DNA of 64,000 nucleotides from Cladorrhinum sp. PSN259 (taxonomy: Eukaryota; Ascomycota; Sordariomycetes; Sordariales; Podosporaceae): the NCBI GenBank assembly GCA_033725935.1, contig MU867069.1:372001-436000 (forward strand), written 5' to 3'. How positions within the stretch are numbered: position 1 is the stretch's first letter; every line of letters begins with the position of its first letter. Both the position numbers and the translations under genes were made by a program. Positions 34,250-49,007 of the stretch are shown in pieces. A model generated the notes under the pieces. The model was not told where the DNA came from. It worked only from the letters and a program-made list of their open reading frames with translations, and made no database searches.

Positions 34250-35545
34250 TGACTGTGATTAATTTGGCAGTCCCTGTCACGGCTGACTAACGATGCTGCT
34301 GCTTCTTGATTCAGTAAATATGAGGCATTACTTAAACTCTGATGGATGACTGCACAGAAAGATTATGACTATGAGATTTTGGCAGAATGAGCGACGATTT
34401 TTATCTACCTATCTATTGTGTAGTTTGGATTTTAAAACGAAAGTCAACAGATATTCCAGTTTCACTTCTCATGCCATATATATAGCGTAGCACTTATGTT
34501 GTTTACTAGGAATAAATGCGTATGTCATAGCCAGTACATATCGCTGGCTCAACGAAAAAAAAGGTTATTAATTACTACCCATCGTCAATGCCACCGGCGC
34601 CGTTCTTTCTGAGGATGATGTAGAAGCTCAGTGACCATAAGCCTGTGATGTTAAGAATTATGTAGACTGTGTGGCAGATTTCGTCGCCTTCATCGTCCTC
34701 CTCCTCTCTTTTTTTACAGCGCCAAAGACGGTCTGGGCAACGCCTGTTAATCATGGTTGGAAAAAGGCCCAAGAGACAGACAGGAATCTCCATGACAGGT
34801 GAACTACCTTACAAGCAATATCACGATGGCTCGGCTGGTTGATATAGACCCCACACCTGCTTGTCAGGACGTAAGGGAGCTGGCCATTGAGAATGCGCTG
34901 GTGCAGGTAGGTCCCGTGGTATCAGACGCGCACTGATCGTTTGGTCATGGCTTGAGAGGACAGCTGGAATCCGACAGGCATGATTAGGCGGTCTCTGGTG
35001 GCAGTAATATTTCCAAAGCCCTTTTGGGTCAATTGATCAATTTAGCCTTGTTTCTGGAAGTTTTGGTGGAAGAAATCGCAATCCATGAGGGGGGTCCTTG
35101 CAGTTGCCGGTGAACACGTATACTACACTCAATTCCAACGATGCGGGGATCTCGGACACGTCTTGAGAATTGCTAGTTCTTGGGATGCATTTAACATGAG
35201 CAAGACTGGTATTTTACGAAAAAAAATTAATATATTTCCCGAGAGATGTTTAACGGCCTCCAATTATCATTTTATCTCCACCCGACATGGAAATCTCCAT
35301 TCCATCATAGTAAACCAAAAACTCGCATTACTACTCAACTGGTTGGCACAAACAAACACCAAGTTCAAATTCAGCCACCTCCCAAGGACCTCCAGGCTTT
35401 GTTGCAGCTGAGAGATGGCAAGATAATGCCAACTGGCACGTCCCCTGTATGACTCAACCCCAGCAACTTGCCGTGTTGATGAAGTGCTTCTCCAGCCTCA
35501 GAACAATCGAATGAGTATCCTTGCCTTCATCTCCGTTCATAGCGT
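34250..35545. other. Intergenic 1.3 kb, no gene recognised
   Basis: The two flanking genes converge here. A 72-codon minus-strand frame at 34575-34793 has a hydrophobic stretch but no start context or homology that I can recognise. Confidence 0.5.
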
Positions 35546-37178
35546 CTATATATGCGGAACGAACGTTGCCCACTCCACTGTCTCATATGCGCTACGCGGT
35601 AGTGCCCTCAATCCAATAAAGTCTTCCACAAAAATATATATCCGAAACACACAGTAGAACCCGCACAAGATGGTCGTGCCGATCAGGAAGCCAACCTGAA
35701 CACCCATGTAAGGATCCTTTTCACGTGATATGTTGTGCGATCTGTTGAGAAAGGCAAAGACACCCTTCTTCGGCTGTTGATCATCTGTGCGGCGTCCTCG
35801 CCGTGTGTTGCTCTGTCGGCTCTGCCGCCAACGTTGGAACCTATGATTCCAGTCTCGGAGGGGATGATGTCTTTGGGCCAGTTCTTGCTCGAACAGACTC
35901 GGTTCGAGACCTTCGGCCTCGCGGCTCTGCGGCACAAAGATCCACATGGACAATCCCATCCAGAGCAGACCGAGGAAGCCGAAGGCTAGCATGTAAATAC
36001 TAGCCGCGCGCCAGAAGTAGAGCTCTACTGTGCTGGGAAACGAAAGGTTCCACGCAGAGATAAAGACGGAGCTGAATGCCATAACAAAGACAAAGGCCAC
36101 TACTTCGAGATCAAAATCCATTCGGAGGAATATGTCGCTCGGGTTTCTATCCCACGGTATCTTTGCGACGCGGCGTGCGAAGGGTGAGAACTTGAGGAGC
36201 CTGCGTGCCAGTTCGTTGTAATACTGCCAAGCGAGGTTCAATGCCAATTCGTCTCTGGAGACGAAGTCGAGAGGTGTTTGATAATATGGCTGATGTGGTT
36301 GGCGTCCTGCCTGCACCTCCATCAGTTTTCGTCCTGTCAACTTTATGCTCGGGCGATATAGTCAACTTACCCGAATGGTGATCTCTTCAATGGTGGTAAG
36401 GCTGTGGACGGTAATGGTCGAGCCTACATCTGATGGCTTTTCCTTCCAGCACCACGCTGTTCCAAATAGAATGACGACAAATGAGACTACCGTGAGCTCC
36501 ATGGTCGTCACGTGGAGCCCCTGAATCAACCGCGCGATAAATGTTATGAGGAACCAAGTTCCTTGCCAAATAGTCAGGAGTCTGCGAGTGTTAATAGGTG
36601 AGTAAGGACAACTGCGTTCTCATTTCGATATCGCTGACCTTGCTAATCCATCTGATTTGTTCCTATCTTTGAGGTCTGCAGCCGTGATGTCAGGGTACTC
36701 GACGTATGAATTCTTCACCAGATAAAACAACTGTTCAGCGTTGAGGGGTATCGGTCGTGGGAGGTCGTCGGCCGTAAGTACAAACCCGCCCATATCGGCG
36801 AAGAAGCCATGCGTGATAGTCCATTGCGTATATCCATTTTGATGGAATTTCTATGCAACATAGGGGTCAGTCATCCACGTTTTAACTATTAATAACTCTA
36901 TTCAAGGGAAAACGTACGGCGACTGATCTTCGCGCCGAAGACCTTTGCCCAATGGCCAACACCATAACAAAATCAGGACCAAGTAATCCTAGACATGCAA
37001 GTCCAAGCTTGTCTCGGAACGGCGCCCAAATACCATCTCCCGGCGCTGGAATGTTGGGATAAACCGAAGTCCAACAGCACAGAAACGTTGTAATTAAGCA
37101 TGAAAGTACGATGTCTAAAGTTCCTCTTCCGTCCGGCGACTTTGTCCAGCCAACGAAGTCGGTCTCGTTCGATGCCAT
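35546..37178 (-). CDS. Fungal multi-pass membrane protein, unknown function
   Basis: This gene encodes 482 residues from four exons: 36918-37178, 36639-36850, 36371-36581 and 35546-36310. Introns are 67, 57 and 60 nt with donors GTACGT, GTCAGC and GTAAGT. It belongs to a large Pezizomycotina-specific family that I recognise by pattern but not by function. The start is DFVGWTKSPDGRGTLDIVLSC, followed by TTFLCCWTSVYPNIPAP. The second exon holds the FHQNGYTQWTITHGFFADMGGF block. Further on come ITVHSLTTIEEITIR, the TPLDFVSRDE block and about seven hydrophobic segments. The end is RIYIFVEDFIGLRALP and SAYETVEWATFVPHI. Family members are often found near heterokaryon-incompatibility or other variable genes, but no role is established. 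The acceptor of intron 3 (GTGCAG) was chosen because it keeps the AGRQPHQ...TPLDF junction in frame. Confidence 0.8.
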
Positions 37179-38294
37179 GAGGTGGGTTCCTGGTGATTAA
37201 GCAATTGGGAGCGTTTGAAGCGACCAGGTACCTGAGATGTTAATTAGAGAGCCAAAACTGGAACGAAGATGACAGAATCAGCAGCCGGTTCTAGGGTACT
37301 TATTCCTCATTCAAGGTCATAACTTATACGCACACGTTATGTTTCTTATATATAAATGTCCCAAATTCTAGGGCATGTCGTGGCCAGGTGAGTCAGTATT
37401 CACTAAACAGCCTTGCGTTTAAGTTGTCGTTGAACTTCAGCTTGAAGATTTTTTTGATTTTTCTTGTCTTCGTTGAGAAGAAGTCTAGGAAGGCTTTGCA
37501 AAGAATACCCAACTCGAGTGACTGCACGCGTGATTGAGTTGAGATTCTGCAACAGCGCGGGCGGATGTTAGGCGGCCGGGCGGCAATAAATCTTGCACAT
37601 TATTGGCTGTGGTCCATGCATCCTAGCTTGGGTCCGATTGTTTGGCGGCCTCTGATTGCTCTGTTGTTTATGCATTTATTGCATCTGCAAGGGGCACGGC
37701 GCGTACGTGCAGGCAAGCTCCATCATGACAACAAAAACAGGGACACCAAAACACCTACACCAACACTTCAAACATCGTGTGCATAAGGAAGCAACCTCCC
37801 TGCCTGGGCATTTTCCTCGGTCGCACCCGTCACCGGCAACCTGCCACAATTCTCGGGCAGCCCCGTAATTAGTCGTGACAAATCACGCGCCGACGTATGT
37901 AATGGATCACCCATTTAACCGTAATCCCATTACTTTGTTTTAAACCGCAGAACTGGGGCCCTGCACCCTATTTTTTTGTGCCTGTTCCTGACAGTTGCAT
38001 GTGGCATTGCTGTGGCATTGCTGTGGTATTGCTGTGGCATTGATCTGCATCATTCATCAAGGCATCCTCGTGAATCTCTTATTATTGTCGCTTAGAAACT
38101 GCAATCCAAGTAAAGGCATCTAGCCCCCTTACATCTCTTATTTCCTACAACTTTAGCTGCCCAACTTGCAATACAGACTAAAAAGCGCACAACAGAGCTC
38201 TGGACGAGACTCTCCGCCGGCCGCCTCGAACCCTCGAACCCCCACCCCGCGATGGCCCCCGAGCTCTCGGAGCCGACGGACAGCACGCAATCAG
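37179..38294. other. Intergenic 1.1 kb, with an 11-bp tandem repeat
   Basis: No gene is recognised. It includes the promoter side of the membrane-protein gene and a minisatellite at 38001-38044. Confidence 0.55.
38001..38044. repeat. 11-bp tandem repeat (GTGGCATTGCT), four copies
   Basis: Four units follow each other, the third with one C-to-T change and the last ending GAT. No function is evident. Confidence 0.85.
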
Positions 38295-38525
38295 CCCAAA
38301 GCCAACATCCCACAGCTGGTGTACGGCTGGCTGTCTAACGAACAGAATGGCAGATGGATTATGATCCTCGATAGCGCTGACGACTATGATGTATTCTACG
38401 CACCGGCTAGCAGCGGCATATGCAACGAGCACCTGATCGCAAATTTCCTACCACAGAGTCGGAATGGATCAATTGTTATCACAACACGTAACAAACACCT
38501 GGCCCGTAGGCTGACCGGTCGCCCT
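38295..38525 (+). pseudogene. Relic of an NB-ARC (NLR-type) ATPase domain
   Basis: About 77 codons match the middle of a fungal NB-ARC/NACHT-type NTPase. PKANIPQLVYGWLSNEQNGR leads to the Walker B strand WIMILDSADD. ADDYDVFYAP follows, and then the RNBS-B block LPQSRNGSIVITTRNKHLAR with RLTGR. These are the usual order and spacing in STAND receptors of the fungal NB-ARC/TPR class, in which ATP binding drives oligomerisation in self/non-self recognition. Here the P-loop, ARC/winged-helix region and repeats are missing. Upstream residues in the same frame are low-complexity Pro/Arg, and downstream the frame ends at 38612 without family features. It is a fragment, not a gene. Confidence 0.75.
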
Positions 38526-39422
38526 CAAAACACTCTCCAACAGCCTTCACCTACAAGAAGTCTTTTCCAAGGTCCTAAGCGCCTGACTGTTTTTAAAAAG
38601 CAGCACTCTTAAAAATGGAAAACTAGTTTTAGGCGCTCTGAGCCTGAGCGCTTAACTCCCCCAACCCCTGTCTATCCATATATACAGTGGTGTGTGTATG
38701 TATCACTTTCCGACGAAAATTGACCTCAATATTCGGCGGTATGTCTTCCAAAATCGGAGGACATTTTCCCAAGGAACATGACACTTTGGATGTAAGAGTC
38801 TTACCCACCTCCGGTGCAGGTTGTAACATTCTACGGTATCTATGTGGAAGAGCCACAAGAATAAGTCTCAGAGAATACTCGGAAACGACAAAATGAACTT
38901 CAATCAACTCAACTCTAGTCTTCACTCATAGGGTTGGGTGGTTGAGGTTCATAGGACGTTACCTTGGAGGAAAATACCTAGGCATACCTGGCTGGGCCGA
39001 TTCTTAAGGAATCCGTTTGCTCTTTGACGTACTCATTGTTGACCCTGAAGACAGGTGGATATTGAGTTTTGTGATCTAGTGCAAAAGTGTGTTGGTAGTA
39101 TATAGGCCAGAAGGTGGGCCATGGCACGAAGGACCGAGCTCGGCACGAAAGTTCTTGTTCTAGTGGGAAAACAGGCGGATCATGCTCGGCGCGATTGCAT
39201 GTGTCCCCACGCAGAGTCGGGGCTAGGTCATTCCTGCCTGGCGAGGAAACAGTTTTGAATTCAAACTCTTTGAATCGTTGTTGGGACATAGCTGGAGACT
39301 ACCTGTGAATACTTTGCCCTACTCATTCGACATAATATTGAGCAACGCAAGTCTTGCAAAAGCAATAGGGGCTTATTATATAACCCTTTGTGTTTCATTC
39401 CTTTCATGTTTCTTCTTTCCTG
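38526..39422. other. Intergenic, no gene recognised
   Basis: This lies between the NB-ARC relic and the 3' end of the transcription factor gene. I looked for further NLR pieces (P-loop, TPR or WD motifs) and saw none. Confidence 0.5.
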
Positions 39423-41273
39423 CTAACCTTCACTACCGTATACCTGTCGAATGAAGCGATCTGCCTCCCCGATGATCCTTACACTTTGATCAACACTTGG
39501 GGAGCTGGGATCCCCACAGACCTGCTGCCATCCTTCAAGCAGCTCTCTGAGATGATCACCAGCTGAGAGTACCTCCGGCGCAATGAGATCTCGGAGAGAA
39601 GGCGTTCTGCATGCCGCTAGCAGAACCAGCATGGCACCGGCCATTGAGAGAGCACAGATCCAAGTATCCACCAGAACAGTCTGACTGAACCCTCTCAAGT
39701 TCAGAATATGGAGCAAGCAGGCATCAAGACATGCCTTGCAGTTCTTCAAGACCTCCCGACTAACTTGGTTGCCATTGCAGACTGCACCACTCAACATCCA
39801 CATCAAGTACCTGCTCCGTAGTATCATCAGTACCTAGGCTCTTCCGACGGGGAGAGGATTATATCAGGGGCAAACTCACGGGCGATATATCACACTCCTA
39901 CAGGTCAGATACCTCTGCCTCAAGAACCCTCCAGGCTCCGTCTCCGCCTCCCCGGCACCGAACCCAACTTCGAATGCGAACTTGGCTGGGAGGACCTCTC
40001 GCCACTCCTCGAGCTGATGGTCCAACTCGGCAACCAAGAACGGAAACCGAGCATTATCCATACACGCCCCGCTTCCCCTCGCGTATAATACCTGATGTAC
40101 CCGGTTCAGTAATCTCCTCATTGAAATACACGCCAGAAAATACAGCGCCGACTGCTCCTCTTCCTCTCGTTCTCGATGGGTGTGGTAAGTGTCTGCCGGT
40201 AATGACACCGAAGCCTCTATTCTTCCGATACCAGAAATGGGGAGGTTGGACAGCTCAGCGAGGTAATCCGACTCGAGCACGTAGCAAGCCCAGAATATCC
40301 GGCGAATCCGCTCCTGATCTTCCTCCTCTTCCTCCCCTAGAGACGATGAAGCCGGGTAAGATAAATGGATCAAACACTTGGAAGACGCCGAGAAAATATA
40401 CTCCCATGCTTGGAGGGGACGACGGAGGAAGGCAAAGTAAAGTCTAGCCAACAAGGAAAAAGACTAGTCAGCACAACCAAGTAAAATGCGGACGACAAAA
40501 ATGATTGAAAAAAGAACCAAAAAAATACATACGCAACAAAAAACAAACAATGGGTCCCCGTAGCCCCTCCCACATCGGTGTGAGCAACATACAGCCTCCT
40601 CAGCGCACTGTCAAAGTACATATCCCCCATCGCCCTCTTGGCCGCCCTCTTCTTCCTCTCTTCCTCACCCAGCTTTTCTCCTCCTCCGGCACTCAACCCC
40701 GACACAACCAAACTGGCAGACCCTAGCGCCATAATCAACAGCGCCAAGCAAGTCTCTGGCGTATCCTGGTCAAATCCCCCCTCGGAGGTGACAATCTCCC
40801 TCGTCCTCCGCAGCTGCGCTACAGCGACGGTAGGATACCAAAAGTTGACCTTGTGCTCGAACGCCTCCAACACCGACTCGACCTCCTCGGCTGATACATA
40901 GGGGAGGTAATAAGGCACGGATTTGGATCGCATCCTCGGCGGGTCTCTTGACTTTTCGAGCTCAAAGATGGAGACGTAATCCGTTCTAAGGGATGGCGCA
41001 AAAGTGTCAAAGTGCGGCCACTGCAGGACTGATTCGGTGGTAGAGGTGTGCCAGGAGTCTAGGACTGCGTTGTCTAGGCTTTCGTTTTGAGGGGTACTGG
41101 TCATACCGCTTGCTGTTGTTGCGGGCGTGCGTTGAGGGTGATGATGATTATGATGATGGAGTTCCGCTAGGGGGCTTCCTGAGAAGCTGGCGCGGGAGGC
41201 CGAGGCTGGGGTTGTTGAGGGGCATGATGCTGGGACTGTGGTAGCGGTGGTTACTGGTGAGATTAGAGGTTGG

Positions 41274-41308
<35 letters not shown>

Positions 41309-41862
41309 TTGTTGTTGTTGTCGATACTGATTACCGTTTTGAGGGTGCGAGTGAAGTGAAGAACTTGAAGCTGCTGCGGTGGAAAGCGAAAAGGCCGCGT
41401 TTATCTCCTGGAGGGTTCTCTCTACCCTCAAGATACCTTCTAGTATTAGGTCGCTTTTACCTCTTCTTTTTTTATTTAATTGTTAGATGCCAAACTATAA
41501 TGACGCCGGGTTTGTTTACTATAGGGATAGGGGTAACAGTGGAGACGGGATCAACACCTACGAGTTCGCTTCGGATCCGTATGTGCATTCACTTTCTGAT
41601 GCCGTGCAGCCGGTACAAGGGTCTTTACCGTCACATCTGGTAGGTACCGTGTGTCAATATCAGTGGTCTTGGTGTTGGAATTAGAGTTGTGTGTGTGGGG
41701 AGTTCCGTACCTGATTTTCCTCGCTCGGCAGAGGTCACACTAAGGGGTACTCAGTTAACGGGGGGTCTGCAGTACAACCTTGACTTATTACAAGCGCAGC
41801 CTTACAGCATGTGACGTCCTGAGCCTCTTCCTGACTGGCGAGCCAGTCCGTTCGTGATTCAT
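39423..41862 (-). CDS. Zn2Cys6 transcription factor with fungal-specific regulatory domain
   Basis: This gene encodes 681 residues from six exons: 41806-41862, 41711-41739, 41562-41636, 40533-41465, 39880-40443 and 39423-39810. The DNA-binding domain is split by two introns. Exon 1 gives a basic leader (VRKRLRTSHA), a 29-nt exon gives CDLCRARKI, and exon 3 gives CDGKDPCTGCTASESEC. Together they form a perfect C-x2-C-x6-C-x5-C-x2-C-x6-C binuclear zinc cluster at residues 20-46. A linker helix follows (GILRVERTLQEINAAF), then a Gln run and a His-rich patch at about 85-150. The fungal_trans domain spans about 220-600 (PYVSAEEVESVLEAFEHKVN, LYFAFLRRPLQAWEYIFSAS, then RQRYLTCRSVIYRPYLMWML). Such proteins bind CGG half-sites as dimers. 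It lies 0.4 kb from the galactoside permease, transcribed in the same direction, and 3.8 kb from the beta-galactosidase. It is a candidate local regulator of that pair, which is inference from position. Confidence 0.9.
41274..41321. repeat. Trinucleotide repeat encoding poly-glutamine
   Basis: A run of TGC/TGT-type triplets, read as CAA/CAG on the minus strand, encodes about 16 Gln in the transcription factor linker. Confidence 0.95.
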
Positions 41863-42279
41863 GATCCGGGTCGATACCTGCAGGAATGTGTGGTGGAATG
41901 TTGACTTCGATCCGAGGCGGCCCGAGAAATGGGGAGGTTCGGTGGAGAGTGGGAACAGGTCCCCTTAAACAACGCGACAAACATGCGGGGTAGTGGAGAT
42001 GTACAGGGATAAATTTGGGGAAACCTGGATGTTCAATACGAAGCATGGGACCGGACATGGAGGGCTTCCACATCCTCGGACGTATTCGGTCCGGTGGAAA
42101 TGGGAGTGTTTAGCAGCCGTCGAGGTTTTTCTCGCCACATTTGACTTGCTCAGAAGAGCCTACGGGAAACCAGGTTTAGACACAGATACGTGTAGACACG
42201 CTGTATGCTACGCAGGTGCAACTCAGGCTTAGATTGTGAATTAATGTTATGGCTTGGCTGCCAATCCATCGCAAATTCT
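41863..42279. other. Intergenic, promoter side of the transcription factor
   Basis: This 417-nt gap separates the permease stop from the transcription factor start. No gene is recognised. Confidence 0.55.
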
Positions 42280-43945
42280 TCAAGCAACTTGTTCAATCTT
42301 GTCGTGTTGTGCCGCTCCAACAGTGTTCAGGACAGTCTGAGCGCTTCTCTTCTCCAAGCTCTTCTTGACCGGATTCGGTGCCGAAAAGACCTCCTCGAGC
42401 TCCTCAAGAGTGCGATCTTTAGTCTCCGGGAAGAAGAAGTACATGAACACCCCCTCAATCAGGTCCCAAAACACAAACACCAGATAAAAGTAGTACCCGA
42501 TCTTCTCAAACGCAGGGCCCGAAGCATATTGAAGAATTGTAGAAGCAACCGAGGAAGAAAAGTTGCCCACAGCGGTGCCCTTTGCGCGAGTAGCGGTCGG
42601 CAGGCACTCGGCGATGTACATGCTTTGTAACGGGGTCCATCCGAAGGAGAAAACGATGCCAAAGATGAAGATGAAGGCGATTGTGGTGTTGGCTGCGGCC
42701 ACTTGGGTCGGGTCGTCGGTTGCCATCTTGCTGGTTCCTGTAATGATGGCAAAGCAGACCGAAGCAAAGACAATGGTGTAGAGAAGAAGCGGTCGACGGC
42801 CAACGACATCGGACATGCGCGCACCAAGGACAGCTCCAAAGAGACAGAGCACCGGGTTGATGCCGTTGAGAGCTAGGACGCGGTGCTCCTCGACAATGCC
42901 AGCCGACTGCAACATGGTGACCATGTAGTAGGAAGAGAGACTGTTTCCAGAGATCTGTCCGAACACTCCCATTCCGATGACGCAGATGAGGCGACGTCGT
43001 GCCGAGTGCGTGTTCCAGAGTTCGTGATAGTCGTACCATTTCTTGTCCGAGGCTTCAGATGAGATTTGGTTCATCATCTCCTTCATCTGCAGTTGCACCA
43101 TGGGGTGGTCGGGGCGCCCCTCACCATGGTATGTAGCGAGCACTTTGGCGGCGTCGTCGTATCGGTCTTGGGCCATGAGCCATCTGGGACTCTCGGGGAG
43201 CCAAAATACGCCGACACACACGATGCCTGAAGTAATCATTTGGCACCAAACGGGAATACGCCAACCCTCGTTGTTTTGGATGTAAGCGCACCCATAGACA
43301 ACCCAGGAGGCAATAATTGACCCGATGTACCAGGTGCAGTTGTATAGACCCGTCAGGGTCCCGCGCCATTTGGGATGTGCCATCTCCGACACGTAACACG
43401 GCGCCGAGACGCAGCAGAAGCTGACGCCGAAACCGAGAACAAAACGGCCAGCAAGGAATTGGCGACCTGTTGTGCTTGGCGCCTGAATGCATGTCCCAAC
43501 GATGATGAGAAAGGCGCCTACAAACATTCCCCATCTTCGACCGAACCAATCGTTGACGGGACCGGTAAAGAAGACGGCAGCGACGGATCCGATGTTATAC
43601 ATTGCGAAAACGAGACCTGTGCTAGACCCTGCTGTCGACCTGTCTCCAATGTTAGCAAGCCCCCGAGGCAGTAGCAAACATCCAGAGTTCCTCGTACATG
43701 TTGAAGTATCTCTGATAGGACTTCATCCCGTTCAGTCCACCCATCAAGGAGCCATCGTAACCGTTTAAACACCCACACAAGTATGCCACGGCCAGGACGA
43801 GGTACAGGCGGAACATTTGCTTTGACCAGGGCGAGTACTTTGTATCGTCGGCATCGTGGGCGAGTTGAACGGCTGTGTCGGTCTCGTGAAAGTCATTGTC
43901 ACGATGGTCCGCCGTAGCGACCTCTTTTTCGGTGCTGGGAGCCAT
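42280..43945 (-). CDS. MFS sugar transporter, lactose/galactoside permease-like
   Basis: This gene encodes a 535-residue sugar porter. Exon 1 is 43698-43945 and exon 2 is 42280-43639, split by a 58-nt intron (GTACGA...GACAG). The ATG at 43945 has the context AGCAATGG on the plus-complement side and gives a 45-residue cytoplasmic leader. Hallmarks are [17 protein letters not shown] in TM1, NDWFGRRWG in loop 2-3, [20 protein letters not shown] in TM4, the [19 protein letters not shown] block, PESPRWLM after TM6, [17 protein letters not shown] in TM7 and [15 protein letters not shown] at the end. The pattern [10 protein letters not shown] with NSLSSYYM is typical of the fungal lactose-permease (LAC12/LacP) branch. 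It is divergent from the GH2 beta-galactosidase with a shared 1.7-kb promoter, the arrangement known for lactose permease and beta-galactosidase genes in Kluyveromyces and Aspergillus. Substrate is therefore probably lactose or another beta-galactoside. Confidence 0.9.
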
Positions 43946-44010
43946 TGCGGTCGGAGAGCGTCTTGGACAGACTATCAAGCAACGTCGCACAGGACGGCGA
44001 GCATCTGGAC

Positions 44011-44021
44011 TTTAAGTATAA
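44011..44021 (-). promoter_or_regulatory. TATA-like element of the permease
   Basis: On the minus strand this reads TTATACTTAAA, about 70 nt upstream of the ATG at 43945. Confidence 0.45.
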
Positions 44022-44302
44022 CCGGGGTACCGGGTCGTGATCAAGCATCTGGCCATCGGTTGATCAATGTATCGGTCGGTCGGTGAGGGTCGCTTGAGGG
44101 TTACGTTCAATCCCCCGGCCGTCTCCCTTGCTTCCCCCGCATTGTAACCTGCCGGAAAACATGATTCCCCGTTGGATGTGTCTGGTGATGATCCATCGCC
44201 CGGTATTTGCCTGTATGCAGTGCTCATGAACCTGGAGGTCAACGCGACTGTGACAGAAAGATGCACTGACGGACAGGGATCTGTTTGGGGAAGCTCGTTT
44301 TT

Positions 44303-44319
44303 CGGCTCCGAGTGCCCCG
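44303..44319. promoter_or_regulatory. CGG-N11-CCG palindrome (Gal4/Lac9-type Zn2Cys6 site)
   Basis: CGGCTCCGAGTGCCCCG has inverted CGG half-sites spaced by 11 bases, the spacing used by Gal4 and by Lac9 at LAC12-LAC4. I found only one such site in the shared region. Some chance occurrence is expected (about one per 4 kb), so it is suggestive only. Confidence 0.4.
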
Positions 44320-45341
44320 ACAGAGGTGATTGGCTAGACTTGTCTCTCTCCAACAAAGTTAATTAATCCCACATTTGCCTGGACGAGTCTTCCTTTATCG
44401 TCTTGTATATGGCTTTGCCTCGACCGCAAATTCTCTTTGGCCCAATCGCAAGTCCCCCGTACATTTATCTGCAAACTCGATGTTCTGAGGTCTTGAAAGT
44501 TGCAAGTTCTTGATTATTTTCCCCAAAGATGTTAGTGGATTACATGTAGTTGCATATTTCCCCGCACACTCCACGACGATCCTCCAAGGGGCGAACTGGG
44601 CGGCCAGGACAAAGTCAGCAACGCTGTTTCAACTTCTACAATGGTACGATTGGGGAAGGCCAGTGCCCCAGAGTTAAGCTCTTCTGTGGATACTTCTCAA
44701 TGTAACCGTACCACACGGGAGTGTGCCCTCCAGCTTTCCTGCTCTCCCTCACGGCTCCATCTTCCCCGGGTGAACACAATTTCCCAAGGTTCCCAGCCGA
44801 TTGGAGGGATATTCGCAGAAGCAGACTTTATCCATGCCTGATATGGATATTCCAAGTACCGAACACTCCCCATATTTCTCCCCCATTGCCCTTTTGATGT
44901 GGGGGAGCGGGGGTTACAGCACATGTAAACAAATGAGGGGTCCATGTTGACATCTAGGTGGAAGCTCAGAGAGCTAGCCCTCGGAACAATGACATACATT
45001 GATTGAGCTTTGTAAATAATTGAGGGACCCTGCGAGGGTAGTTGAACAATAGGCACCTTGAGGGCCAGCTCAGAGACTGCTTGAAAGAGGGCCTTTAAAA
45101 AAAATACCAGGCCTTCCCAACAACATCCCACGCCTTTTTGGAAAGCTAGCAGGCGATTAAGTAAAGAAACCAGGCCTCACAATTTTACCTCAACGCCTAG
45201 TTTTCTTCTAACCACACCTACTATCCTCACTCGAAGGCATTCTCCTTCTTCAAGCACGCCTCCCTCAATCGTCAAGCCCTCAACCGCCATCCAAGTAAGC
45301 CATATCCTTCTCAAAAGCAAGCACCCCCATCCCATCGATAC

Positions 45342-45467
45342 GCATTGCGAATCGCTCAAGAGGCATTCAGAGTCGATCGACACGCATTGCAAGTCGCTTG
45401 ACAGGCATTCCGACCCCCTCAACAAGCGTTGCAATCTCCTTGACGGGCGTTCGGATTCCCCTGACAG
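45342..45467. repeat. 21-bp degenerate tandem repeat, six units
   Basis: Units begin at 45342, 45363, 45384, 45405, 45426 and 45447, each starting GCRTT and mostly ending TGACRG or similar. Alternate units are more alike (GCATTGCAAGTCGCTTGACAG versus GCATTC...), giving a 42-bp higher-order period. Read in frame, 21 bp equals seven codons, and one minus-strand frame is open across it with heptad-like hydrophobic spacing. Confidence 0.85.
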
Positions 45468-45571
45468 CCATCATCTCTGCCATCTCATCACGTCTAACTA
45501 TCTCCCATAGACTCCTATCAAAATAAACAATACTCATCCCATCCAGTTCTACATCGCTAACTTCCATCTGA

Positions 45572-49007
<3,436 letters not shown>

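Noticed and set aside
34575..34793. 72-codon minus-strand frame with a hydrophobic stretch
   Set aside because: No start context, no family, and isolated between convergent genes.
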